NCBI GenBank assembly: GCA_963281255.1
Contig: OY725503.1
Location: 992,001-1,056,000, forward strand
Direction of reading: 5' to 3'
DNA length: 64,000 bases
Source of the DNA: Aphrocallistes beatrix
Taxonomy: Eukaryota; Porifera; Hexactinellida; Sceptrulophora; Aphrocallistidae
Under the pieces are notes generated by a model. That model was given only the letters and a program-made list of their open reading frames with translations, was not told the DNA's origin and searched no databases. The translations under genes were made by a program, and so were the position numbers. This document shows, in pieces, positions 55,861 through 64,000 of this stretch (positions are counted from its first letter, which is position 1; each line of letters begins with the position of its first letter).

Positions 55861-58800
55861 ATGTGTGAGCCAATCGATGATAGCCAAGCTGTGCAGTATA
55901 ACTCACATAATTCTGATGATGAAGAGGTGTTCCTTGATGCCAAAGATACCACTATTCTTAATGATAACTCAGATCACAAACATGAGGATGCATGTAACAC
56001 GAAAATAACTTCTGAAAATGATTTAATAATTAATGATTCTAATGAAATAATTCCAAATGGCCGGAGGACATTACCGAACAAGATCCCTCCTCGTCAATTG
56101 TCTATTTGGTCCTGCGTGAAGGAGTTCGTTGGTCGGGATTTGACCAGGATTACAATGCCAATATTTGTGAACGAACCTTTGAGTTTTATGCAAAGAATTT
56201 CGGAAAGCTTTCTGCATCATACTCTGATGCAGAAAATAATCGAGAAAAATCCGATTGAACGCCTCGAATACTTCGCAGCTAATTATGCGTTATTCCAATC
56301 ATCGCATACATACCGTACACTCAAACCCTTTAATCCTCTGCTAGGAGAGACCTACGAATTAAGAAATGAAGAAAAGGGGTTCTTCTTCGTCGCAGAACAA
56401 GTCAGTCATCATCCGCCTATAACGGCATTTTATCTCCAAACCCCGAGATTTAGAGGTAACGCAAGTCTTGGATATTCACTCAATTTCTGGGGCAACAGTT
56501 GTGATATGATCGTTGATGGAATGTTTCGTTTTGAAATTTTGGATTCAAAAGGTGAAGTTGAGAGTGTTCTTACTTTCAATTCACCTGTTAATTCTGCCCG
56601 CAACATTATTATCGGTGAGTTTTAATATATGTTAAGAACCCAGGTAGTCAAACTAAGGGTCGCGAACCTATTTTTGACGGTCGCTGGATTGTTACACAGT
56701 ACACCCTCGATCATAGGCGGGGCGGAGGTTTCCATATGAGGAGGCTATTTAATAATAACAAGCGCGCTTCGCTTCACTTGCGCTGCGCGGCTGGCAGACA
56801 CTTTGTGTCCGCCGGAGGCTCCCTTCGGTCGCCTGGGGTCACATTGGTTAATTTAAGGGAGATAACATCTCTAAATACGGCTGTATTTCTGTTATAATCT
56901 ATATCGCACGAAAAAGCACCAAATTTTACAATTTTTACAATTTTGATGAGTAATGATGACGTCATAACAAAGTGATGAGTCATCATTTTTTGATGATAGT
57001 TGCATCATATGTGAGGCATGTTAGTACACAGATTCCATTAAAATTTCAGCCTTCTATCTACTATAATGGTTGAGTTATGCTCGAATAACTGTATTGCTTA
57101 ACTTTTTAAAATGTGACAATGACGCCATAATTCCATGATGAGTCAACATTTTTATTATATAATAATTATATAATAATTATATAATAATTATATAATAATT
57201 ATATAATAATTATATAATAATTATATAATAATTATATAATAATTATAAAATAATTATATAATAATTATAAAATAATTATATAATAATTATATAATAATTA
57301 TAAAATAATTATATAATAATTATATAATAATTATAAAATAATTATATAATAATTATATAATAATTATATAATAATTATATAATAATTATAAAATAATTAT
57401 AAAATAATTATATAATAATTATATAATAATTATAAAATAATTATATCTTATATATTAAAACGCTAGGATTTGTTTGTTTGTTTGTATGCTTCAGTTCCCA
57501 GAAGCTCAGTTCGATGTAACTTAAATATTTTGATTAATTTGTGGGAAATTATTATCATCATATCTTCGATTAACTTAGTGGAAAAACCCTCAGTTAGAAG
57601 TGTAATTTTAACACCAAGATCACTCTTAAAAAAACATGAGTACAAGAAAATTTTTAATTTAATAAAGCAGCTTTTTCAACTTTTTCACTACAGTACACCC
57701 TCGCTAATCTGAACAGCTCTGTTCCAATGATCGAAAAAATCGTTCGGATTAGTGAATTTATTCCGATTAGTGAAATAACACTATTCAATAGGACATTAAT
57801 TATAATAAATTTGTATTATTAGAATATTTAGGATATTATTTCGCTTTGATTATTTATTTAACAAGGTTTCTCAATCTTATTGATATATTTAAGTTTATAA
57901 ACGTCTATTCAAAGCATAGAGGCGAATAATATTATATTTAGGGTGTTCGGATTTTAAGAATGAAGTGTTCGGATTAGCGAGGTTCGGACTATCGAGGACA
58001 TGGGCGGCGCGTAATGGAGGCTTGGTGAGGCTCAGCCTCCCCAAAATTTAATCTTATTGGCTTCTAAATATTTTTTCGGTGGTTACCACGGTTAAGCTAC
58101 ACCAAGTTCTCAACCATTAAAAAAAACTGTTGATTCGCTTTATTAGGCATGGTTCGAACACTGAAAATTGTTATTGGTTCTTGTATCTCACAAATTGAGT
58201 CATCAAAGTGGTCGACCCGAAAAATGGTACCATAATTGTATAAGTTGTTAATCTGCCAAGGTGACTAACACGGACACTTATTCGTTGCCAGACCCCTTTC
58301 AATATACAGTCGAACCTGCTATAACGGTCACCTGTCTATAGCGATCACTAATGAACAGTCCCGTCCGAAATTCCATATTATTGAACCTGTGATAGCGGTC
58401 ACCTGCTCAACGCGGCCAGCGGCCACCCGTTTGTAGTCCCTTACTGACCCTAAACTGTGTATAACGGCCACCACCGTATATAACGGGGTCACCTGTGTAT
58501 AACGGCCAATTTTGTCCAGTCCCTTGGGTGGCCGTTATATACAGGTTCCACTGTATATAAATTATCTTCATAATTCACACTTCACACAAAATTTTGAGAA
58601 CATCTCTCCCTAATTCGATTAAGAAAATATATGACTCCATCCTGCTAGGGAACATGTGGATTGAGAAGCATGGGATAGTGGAGATGGTCGAGCACCCAAC
58701 TGGATACAGGGTGGCTCTGAATTTCAAAAAGAAAGCTTGGCTCAGTAATAGAGATCAGTATGCGATTGAAGGGACTTTATTCGATGGAAACGGAAATGCA

Positions 58801-59347
58801 TTGAGACGTCTTTATGGCCACTGGACACAGGAGATTTGGAGCTGCTCCCCGGAGACTTATAGACAAATCAAACTTAACCCGAGTCTTAGGAAAGGCTCTG
58901 GTTCTAAATTGTTGGGCAGAGCAATTGGGAAGTAAGTTCGAATCTATTAAATTTGAAACTCATGGCAAACACAATTCGAAGTCTGGCTAGCTTTTATTCT
59001 CACTTATTTCCTTTAGATCACCGAATTCAGAATATTATTTCAATCTTCCTCAGTTTTCCATTTGTTTGAATGAGATCCAAGAAGGGATGAATTTTCCTCG
59101 AACAGATTCCCGTCTCCGTCCAGACATTCGATTTCTTGAAGAAGGCAACTTCGAGAGGGCGTCAGCAGAAAAGCATCGTTTAGAGGAGAAACAGCGGACA
59201 ACTCGGAGAAATAGTGAGGCTACAGGGGAGAAATGGGTGCCATTGTGGTTTGCTTTGAAGCGAGTTTCAGTTTCGAATAAAGATGAATGGGTTTTCACTC
59301 ATAAATATTTCGAGCAGAATTTTGAGGATTGTCCAGACATATTTTAG
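55861..59347 (+). CDS. Oxysterol-binding-protein-related protein of the OSBPL1/OSBPL2 type, three exons
   Basis: Exons 55861-56614, 58649-58931 and 59017-59347 join (phases 1 and 2, GT-AG) to 455 residues, the size of short ORPs such as ORP2. It has no PH or ankyrin domain. SDDEEVFLDAKD (residues 18-29) fits a FFAT-like motif with an acidic lead, suggesting VAP binding at the ER. The ORD spans about 80-455: LSIWSCVKEFVG and ITMPIFVNEPLSFMQRI, the FNPLLGETYEL motif (157-167), the signature EQVSHHPP (179-186), MWIEKHGIVEMVEH across the first splice junction, PRTDSRLRPDIRFLEEGNFE, EKHRLEEKQR and the NFEDCPDIF terminus. ORPs move sterols and phosphoinositides between membranes; the HH pair binds PI4P. 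Intron 1 (2,034 bp) is packed with repeats, and intron 2 is 85 bp. Confidence 0.92.
56757..57150 (+). repeat. E1 copy in intron 1 of the ORP gene
   Basis: GC hairpin end at about 56758-56843, CRE at 56957-56964 and AP-1 site TGAGTCA at 56976-56982. The second CRE has decayed to 'tgacgcca'. The tail passes directly into an 11-bp AT minisatellite. Confidence 0.75.
57155..57446. repeat. 11-bp AT minisatellite (ATTATATAATA), about 26 copies
   Basis: Tandem 11-bp units with a recurrent TATAAT/TAAAAT variant. They occupy the place of the (TA)n tract at the end of other E1 copies. Confidence 0.85.
57691..57998. mobile_element. MITE-like element with CCTCGCTAATCTGAAC ends
   Basis: CCTCGCTAATCTGAAC near 57699-57714 pairs with GTTCGGATTAGCGAGG near 57967-57982. 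The interior repeats 'cggattagtgaa'. The outer boundary is approximate. Within ORP intron 1. Confidence 0.55.
58307..58553. mobile_element. Mariner-type MITE of 247 bp with TA duplication
   Basis: Ends CAGTCGAACCTGCTATAACG and, reversed, CAGTGGAACCTGTATATAAC, flanked by TA (58305-58306, 58554-58555). The interior repeats 'ataacggccacc'. It lies 95 bp before exon 2 of the ORP gene. Confidence 0.75.
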
Positions 59348-60047
59348 TTTAGCATAAATTTTATAATTTCACTTATTTAATGACATTCAAAATTTCACTT
59401 TTTACCACACCATTTGAAGGAACGCGATTCTATGAATTATTCTTCATTGGGAAACATTTTCCAATATATTTATATCTTCCATTTTATTTTTCAATTCTGT
59501 AGACATACCAATTAAAAAATATATCCGATTTATATTTACATTTTCCTTTAATGGACCGAATTAGTATATCACTTATTTGATAAAGTCATTTCTGACCTGA
59601 TTTTGAAATTCAGGTGAAACTGTATATTCATTTAACGAGGAATTTTCCTGGCCATGAATCTAGGAAATAACATGTATTCTGATTCTGAGCATACATTTTC
59701 GTTTGAATATTCTAGATTATTGAATTAGAAGTTTGGTTTTCCATAAATGACAGGTAAATAATACATAGGCCATGGTAAGGGTACAGTGGCTCTTATTCCA
59801 GAGAAAAACTAAGTTACACATCCTGGTGAGAAGCCTGATTATCTAGGGCCAGGCCTTTGAAACCCACGCCTTGCAAATTTGACGCGGGATAACTAACAGT
59901 TTGTTAACATGTAATTTTAAACTAAAGCCAAGTGCTAGTTACGAGATTTTGAGACATCAGTATTATTCCCAGAGTCAATTATGTATTTATATTTCTCCAA
60001 ACATATTCTAGCTATTTCTTACCTTTTAAGGTAAAAAACAAGCAAAC
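59348..60047. promoter_or_regulatory. Spacer between the ORP gene and NOP14
   Basis: 700 bp with no frame or repeat recognised. It presumably holds the ORP 3' UTR and the NOP14 promoter. 'cttaccttttaag' shortly before the NOP14 ATG could be a splice acceptor of a leader exon. Confidence 0.35.
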
Positions 60048-62420
60048 ATGGGAAAAAAGAAATTTGTGGCTCACTCAAGAGTTAACCATGTCGTTAAACC
60101 AAATTATTTCGAGAAGAAAATCAATCGTTCGAAAAACGTCATTTTTGGAAAGAAGAAACCCAAAATTGAATTCGGATCACCAGGGTACAGCAGACACCAA
60201 GGATTTCTGAAGAGAAAGAGACTCCTGCTATCTCAACTGAAGAAAAGGGAAAGCTGTAACAGTTTTTCTGATAAGAGAATTGGCCAGTATTCTGAAGATT
60301 TGAATGAAGATGATCGGCTGCTCAAAAGATTTGCAATGCAACGGAAAGTTAAGTATCAAAATGAAGACATGTCCTTATGTGAAAATACCATTCCAGATCT
60401 GGGTAGTGATAATGTAGCCAAGCTGGACTCTCTCATGGATTTATCCTCAGATGATGATAGACTGGACGCTACTGAGTCTCATTTCGGTGGAGGATTTCTA
60501 AAACTGAGTAAGAATCCCAAAAGCAGGCAAGAGATAATGGAAAATGTTATTGCCTCTTCTAAACAGAAAAAATACGAAAGTCAGTTGGAGAGAGCAGAGA
60601 ATTCAAACCTTCTTGCTGAAGTAGAAAATGAGTGGAACCAGATGAGAAATCAAATGAACTTCGCAACCCAAAATTCTCCTCGTCATGTTAATGATAATTT
60701 CGATGTTTTAGTCAAAGAACTTGCGTTTGATACTAGAAGCTCTTCGAACCAGAATAAAAAGAGCAGCAGTAGTGATGTGAAAAAAGTAACATTTCCTAAC
60801 AAAAAATCAACACACCAGACACATCATAGTGTAGACGAATTAAATCCCTCCAAAACGGTTAAAAAAGCCAGCTTAAAACCAGACGGTTTAGTATACAATC
60901 AGGAGGGAAGACTAATTTCTGAAAGTATGGAACTCAATAGTAACGAACTTGAAACGATCCATTCCATTGGAAATGTACGAAATCCAATTGAAGATAGTAA
61001 ACAGAATCAAAGCGAACTAGAAAAAGCCAAGCAGTTTATTTTAGATTATCTAGATGAGAGGGATAAGAATCAGTTAAGCGAGAGCGGTTCTCACGAAATC
61101 AGTTCGAATGAAGGAAGCGAGGCATCTGAAAATGAGGCACACCGAACGGTTGAAACAACTCCTATTGTCACATTAGAACAGGATGTCCATACGAACTCAT
61201 TGCAACCTACCGAGTGGGCTTCTGCTAGCCAAGCAAGTAATTTTTTCGATGGCTTAGTGTCTCGACTTGATACTTTAGAAAATAAGTCTAAGTTGCAAGA
61301 GTTGTTGTTCGATACTTGTGATAAACTCCTAGAAACAGCATTCAGCTTTGCTACAATTCATTTGGACCCCATTCTACTTCTAAATATTATCAAAGATTCT
61401 CTGCATCAAATTTGTCAAATACATTCCAAGTTCATTCTACAGTTTTTTCTTGAAAAGCTTGCTTGTTTCAGAGAATCTATTTCCACGTTCAGAAAGAGCA
61501 TACCATTACAGAATGAACTTCAAAATGAGAGAATGATATTGACCCTCCATTTCATTTTTTCATTATTCGAGATGGAAGAGAGCAGTGGGAACTTTTTCAT
61601 CAAAACTGCGCTGAGTTTAGCTTGTGAATTATTCTCTAATTGTACATTCCACAGTGTATTGGAGGTTGCATTTCTTCTCTTCCTAACCGACTCAATTCAT
61701 TCTATCTCCAACTCGATTCTGTTTCTTCCTGAAGTCCTTACTCTCCTCACTAAATTGGTTTCGTTCTTTTCCAATTCAAAAGAAGAACAAATAGATTTTA
61801 ACTCAGTTCCCGATGCACTAATAAACTCTGACGTTAACAGAGGAACTCAGTGGAATTTCATATTCTCTTATCGGAGAAACAAGGATGATACAGCTGACTT
61901 GAATACTGTTGTCCTATTCAATGCTCTGGCTCTTGTGCATGTGTATTCTCAGCTCTACAGTGCTCTACCTTGTTTCTGTGAACTCTTTTCTGAACTTACT
62001 CAAAATTTAAAGTCACTCAGAGCTAAAGAAAATATGCCCGATGGATTTTTACAATTTATCGATGACACTCTCGAATCTGTTGATAATTTAACTAACACCT
62101 CTTCCAAAACTTCTCTACAGCTACTTAGGAGCAATCTGAAATCGATCAAATTCCTCGAACCAGAATCTGTCGATTCCTTTTCAAAACTAAAATATAATTC
62201 AAAAGGCTCAAATAAAAAAAATATGATGAAGTTATACAAAAAAGAGTACAAAGGTGCTGTGATGGAGATTCGGAAGGATAATGCATTTCTATCTCGAGAG
62301 CATTTCAGAACTCAGAAGAATAGTGACACGCAGCGTAACAAAGACGTCAAGGGTATTGAGCAAACTATTGTGGAAGAGAGAAATAACAAGAGTTTAGGAA
62401 AGAAAAAAAGTAAATTTTAA
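60048..62420 (+). CDS. NOP14: Nucleolar protein 14 (U3 snoRNP / SSU processome component)
   Basis: 790 residues in one exon, near the usual 810-860. The N-terminus is very basic (GKKKFVAHSRVNHVVKPNYF) and leads into NRSKNVIFGKKKPKIEFGSP, the conserved family start. GYSRHQGFLKRKRLLLSQLK and KRIGQYSEDLNEDDRLLKRF correspond to the conserved 'DKR.GEY......E..M.KRFA' block. NDNFDVLVKELAFDTR (about 214-229) matches the mid-region. A Ser/Glu/Asn-rich linker (about 320-385) precedes a helical C-terminal half. The C-terminus ends in Lys-rich segments (MKLYKKEYKGAVMEIRKDNA, then FLSREHF), as in the family. NOP14 acts in the nucleolus in early 18S rRNA processing and 40S assembly with NOC4 and EMG1. Confidence 0.93.
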   Translation: MGKKKFVAHSRVNHVVKPNYFEKKINRSKNVIFGKKKPKIEFGSPGYSRHQGFLKRKRLLLSQLKKRESCNSFSDKRIGQYSEDLNEDDRLLKRFAMQRKVKYQNEDMSLCENTIPDLGSDNVAKLDSLMDLSSDDDRLDATESHFGGGFLKLSKNPKSRQEIMENVIASSKQKKYESQLERAENSNLLAEVENEWNQMRNQMNFATQNSPRHVNDNFDVLVKELAFDTRSSSNQNKKSSSSDVKKVTFPNKKSTHQTHHSVDELNPSKTVKKASLKPDGLVYNQEGRLISESMELNSNELETIHSIGNVRNPIEDSKQNQSELEKAKQFILDYLDERDKNQLSESGSHEISSNEGSEASENEAHRTVETTPIVTLEQDVHTNSLQPTEWASASQASNFFDGLVSRLDTLENKSKLQELLFDTCDKLLETAFSFATIHLDPILLLNIIKDSLHQICQIHSKFILQFFLEKLACFRESISTFRKSIPLQNELQNERMILTLHFIFSLFEMEESSGNFFIKTALSLACELFSNCTFHSVLEVAFLLFLTDSIHSISNSILFLPEVLTLLTKLVSFFSNSKEEQIDFNSVPDALINSDVNRGTQWNFIFSYRRNKDDTADLNTVVLFNALALVHVYSQLYSALPCFCELFSELTQNLKSLRAKENMPDGFLQFIDDTLESVDNLTNTSSKTSLQLLRSNLKSIKFLEPESVDSFSKLKYNSKGSNKKNMMKLYKKEYKGAVMEIRKDNAFLSREHFRTQKNSDTQRNKDVKGIEQTIVEERNNKSLGKKKSKF

Positions 62421-63414
62421 ATGCTTATGAATAGAGAATATTTATAGGTTTTCGTAGTATAGTAAAACATTATGCTCTACTTTTTGATATTTCCAAAACC
62501 TCCGTAGATTACAGACAGCTGCCGAAATGTAATTGTACAATGTAGGCTCCTTTATCCCCAATACTCACATCTTCCCACAAGGTTAAGTTCGTCCTTTTAA
62601 AGCAGGTTTTGGACAGGAAAGAATACTAATTTGAAACAAAATAGACAGAATCAGTTACTGATACCTGCCATTTACTACCCAAATACATCCAATTTATAAC
62701 TATTTGCATGCAAAATATTTCGGTATACGAATAATTTGGGTGTAGCAGTGTATTGCGTGAGTATTTGGAATATTTCATATAGCTCCCAAGGTGGTGCGCA
62801 TTTATATATGCTCCGCACCACCTTAGGTAGTGCGCCAGTGTTGCTTACTCTCCGTGAATATGCGTAGACTACGCAAGTTTGATAGATATTTCTGTGTACG
62901 TATTCTCTATACCTATGAATATTAGTTGGTTGGATTTTCCATTCCTTAATTGTCGTGTAAAAATTGAATATTTTTTTAGTTTTAAATCTCACTATCTGAT
63001 ATTATTTTCTGAGCATAAAACCTTTATTTAAACATGAGTTTTGTGAGAAAAGGAAAATTTAAAATTAACTGCGACAGAGACAAGATTTATGTTTTAAAAC
63101 TCTCGATATGAGTTGAAACCTCCAGATGAATATTTGAATGTGCAGATACAGCATAAAGGGATTCTAGTAGTAAATACCAAATTTAAGAATCGCGATGTTG
63201 GACAGCCCAAGATGCTACATACATATTTGCTGTGTGATCATCTCTAGGAGGCTTAACTGAACTGTAGTGTTATATTTTGAGGGTTCGTATACTAAAGTAT
63301 AGTCGTTAAATTATTAAATCTTCATTTTATAAATAACAAAGTTAAAGAGAGTATCAGTCACTTTTGTACATACAAAATAATACTAATGCCTTAACAAATA
63401 GCATAAATAGTCAT
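62421..63414. other. Intergenic; one short hairpin, no gene
   Basis: A perfect 11-bp inverted pair (AAGGTGGTGCG at 62788-62798, CGCACCACCTT at 62814-62824) encloses 15 nt. Nothing else is recognisable. Confidence 0.45.
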
Positions 63415-64000
63415 TTAACAATCATCATCTTTGGCAAACAAATGTATTTTCAGGGAATCGTAATTGTATCTCATCCTTTCCTTGTGTATGAATCGTGTAT
63501 AGAGCATATGTACAATTATGACGCAAGTTTGAATAGTGATTGGTATTAGGAAAACAGCTGTAGATAGCAAATAAAAAACCGTGATTATTTTAATTCTATA
63601 TTTGTTTACTTGAAACAATATCAACTGTTGTTGAGTAGAATGGAGGATTGGAGTGTATGGAATGTTATAGATGAGTGGGATGTAGCATTTTCCAAAGTAG
63701 AGAATAGATGTGACCTGAAATAAGAGTTCATCCATCAAGATACAAACTGCTATGAAGCATAGCCCTATTAAGATCGAGGTTGATAGGACCTTGTATCTTT
63801 TCAGCTGTGAGAGCTCTACACGGTTATTTCCATACTGTACTAGCCGTTCGTATGCATACTGTAGTAGTGCCTTCCTTAACCGCGAAAAGTTGATATTCAA
63901 CAAATGGATATAAGCGAATGTGGTGATTATCGCCATTGGCTTTCCCAACAGTCGAGTTTGTGGTATCACAGTGATGATAACATCGATTATGCTTAAGGTG
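63415..64000 (-). CDS. Multi-pass membrane protein, C-terminal part only (runs off the window)
   Basis: The frame is open from the right edge to the stop at 63415, so the 5' end lies outside. About 195 residues are visible with at least three hydrophobic segments: IIDVIITVI through ITTFAYIHLL, VLSTSILIGLCFIAVCILMD, and IITVFYLLSTAVFLIPITIQ running into a further hydrophobic stretch. A basic cytoplasmic-looking loop (YERLVQYGNNRVELSQLKRY) separates the first two, and a tail of about 25 residues ends KDDDC. The pattern would suit the last helices of a seven-helix receptor, but no family motif is clear. Confidence 0.55.
   Translation of the reverse strand, partial: TLSIIDVIITVIPQTRLLGKPMAIITTFAYIHLLNINFSRLRKALLQYAYERLVQYGNNRVELSQLKRYKVLSTSILIGLCFIAVCILMDELLFQVTSILYFGKCYIPLIYNIPYTPILHSTQQQLILFQVNKYRIKIITVFYLLSTAVFLIPITIQTCVIIVHMLYTRFIHKERMRYNYDSLKIHLFAKDDDC

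Overview
The window looks like nuclear DNA from an early-branching animal. Genes are mostly single-exon or have short canonical GT-AG introns. The gene set (nucleobindin, adhesion-type GPCR, OSBP-related protein, SR splicing factor, TIMM44, NOP14) is eukaryotic and mostly animal. The coiled-coil/NHL protein without RING or B-box and the expanded C2H2 zinc fingers recall sponge genomes, possibly a glass sponge, but that placement is a guess. The sequence is AT-rich and carries a 200-base run of N (43905-44104), so it comes from a draft assembly.

Layout. 1-16 kb is a transposon graveyard with one intact gene, a mitochondrial-looking GNAT acetyltransferase (8198-9131). A second copy of that locus lies inverted at 11937-15220. 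Its acetyltransferase is broken by a nonsense codon, and its intron holds a dead Tc1/mariner element that itself holds a hAT-type MITE. 16.3-17.1 kb is an SRSF3/7-like splicing factor. 18.9-21.0 kb is a Tc1/mariner-like element inflated by about 34 copies of a 32-bp minisatellite. 21.1-24.0 kb is TIMM44 in four exons. 24.9-26.1 kb is a coiled-coil/NHL protein. 27-53 kb is a cluster of C2H2 zinc-finger paralogues, all on the minus strand: five with largely open frames and four broken. The cluster is interrupted at 33.5-38.5 kb by a 1,665-residue adhesion-type GPCR with a mucin-like stalk. 54.3-62.4 kb is an ordinary block on the plus strand: nucleobindin, an OSBPL1/2-type lipid transfer protein in three exons, and NOP14. 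The right edge holds part of a multi-pass membrane protein.

The genes do not form one pathway. TIMM44 and the GNAT enzyme are probably mitochondrial, SRSF3/7 and NOP14 are RNA-processing factors, and nucleobindin and the ORP belong to the secretory/ER system. What ties the accessory region together is repeats. One family (called E1 here) is about 0.5 kb. It has a cluster of GC-rich hairpins at one end, perfect CRE (TGACGTCA) and AP-1 (TGAGTCA) sites inside, and often an AT microsatellite at the other end. A second family (E2) shares the hairpin end but continues into about 140-bp tandem repeats. Several MITEs show readable target-site duplications, so nested insertions can be ordered.

Most unusual: (1) the zinc-finger paralogues share an acidic N-terminal module that I do not recognise as KRAB, BTB, SCAN or ZAD; (2) the E1 family spreads paired bZIP sites; (3) a 1,066-bp foldback element with 7-bp target duplication has a 40-bp terminus-only relative elsewhere in the window; (4) a minisatellite has expanded inside a transposon; (5) the GPCR carries a cysteine-bearing 8-residue repeat and a mucin stalk but no visible GAIN domain. 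Intron boundaries, target duplications and frames were read by eye; family assignments come from motif recognition without any database search.
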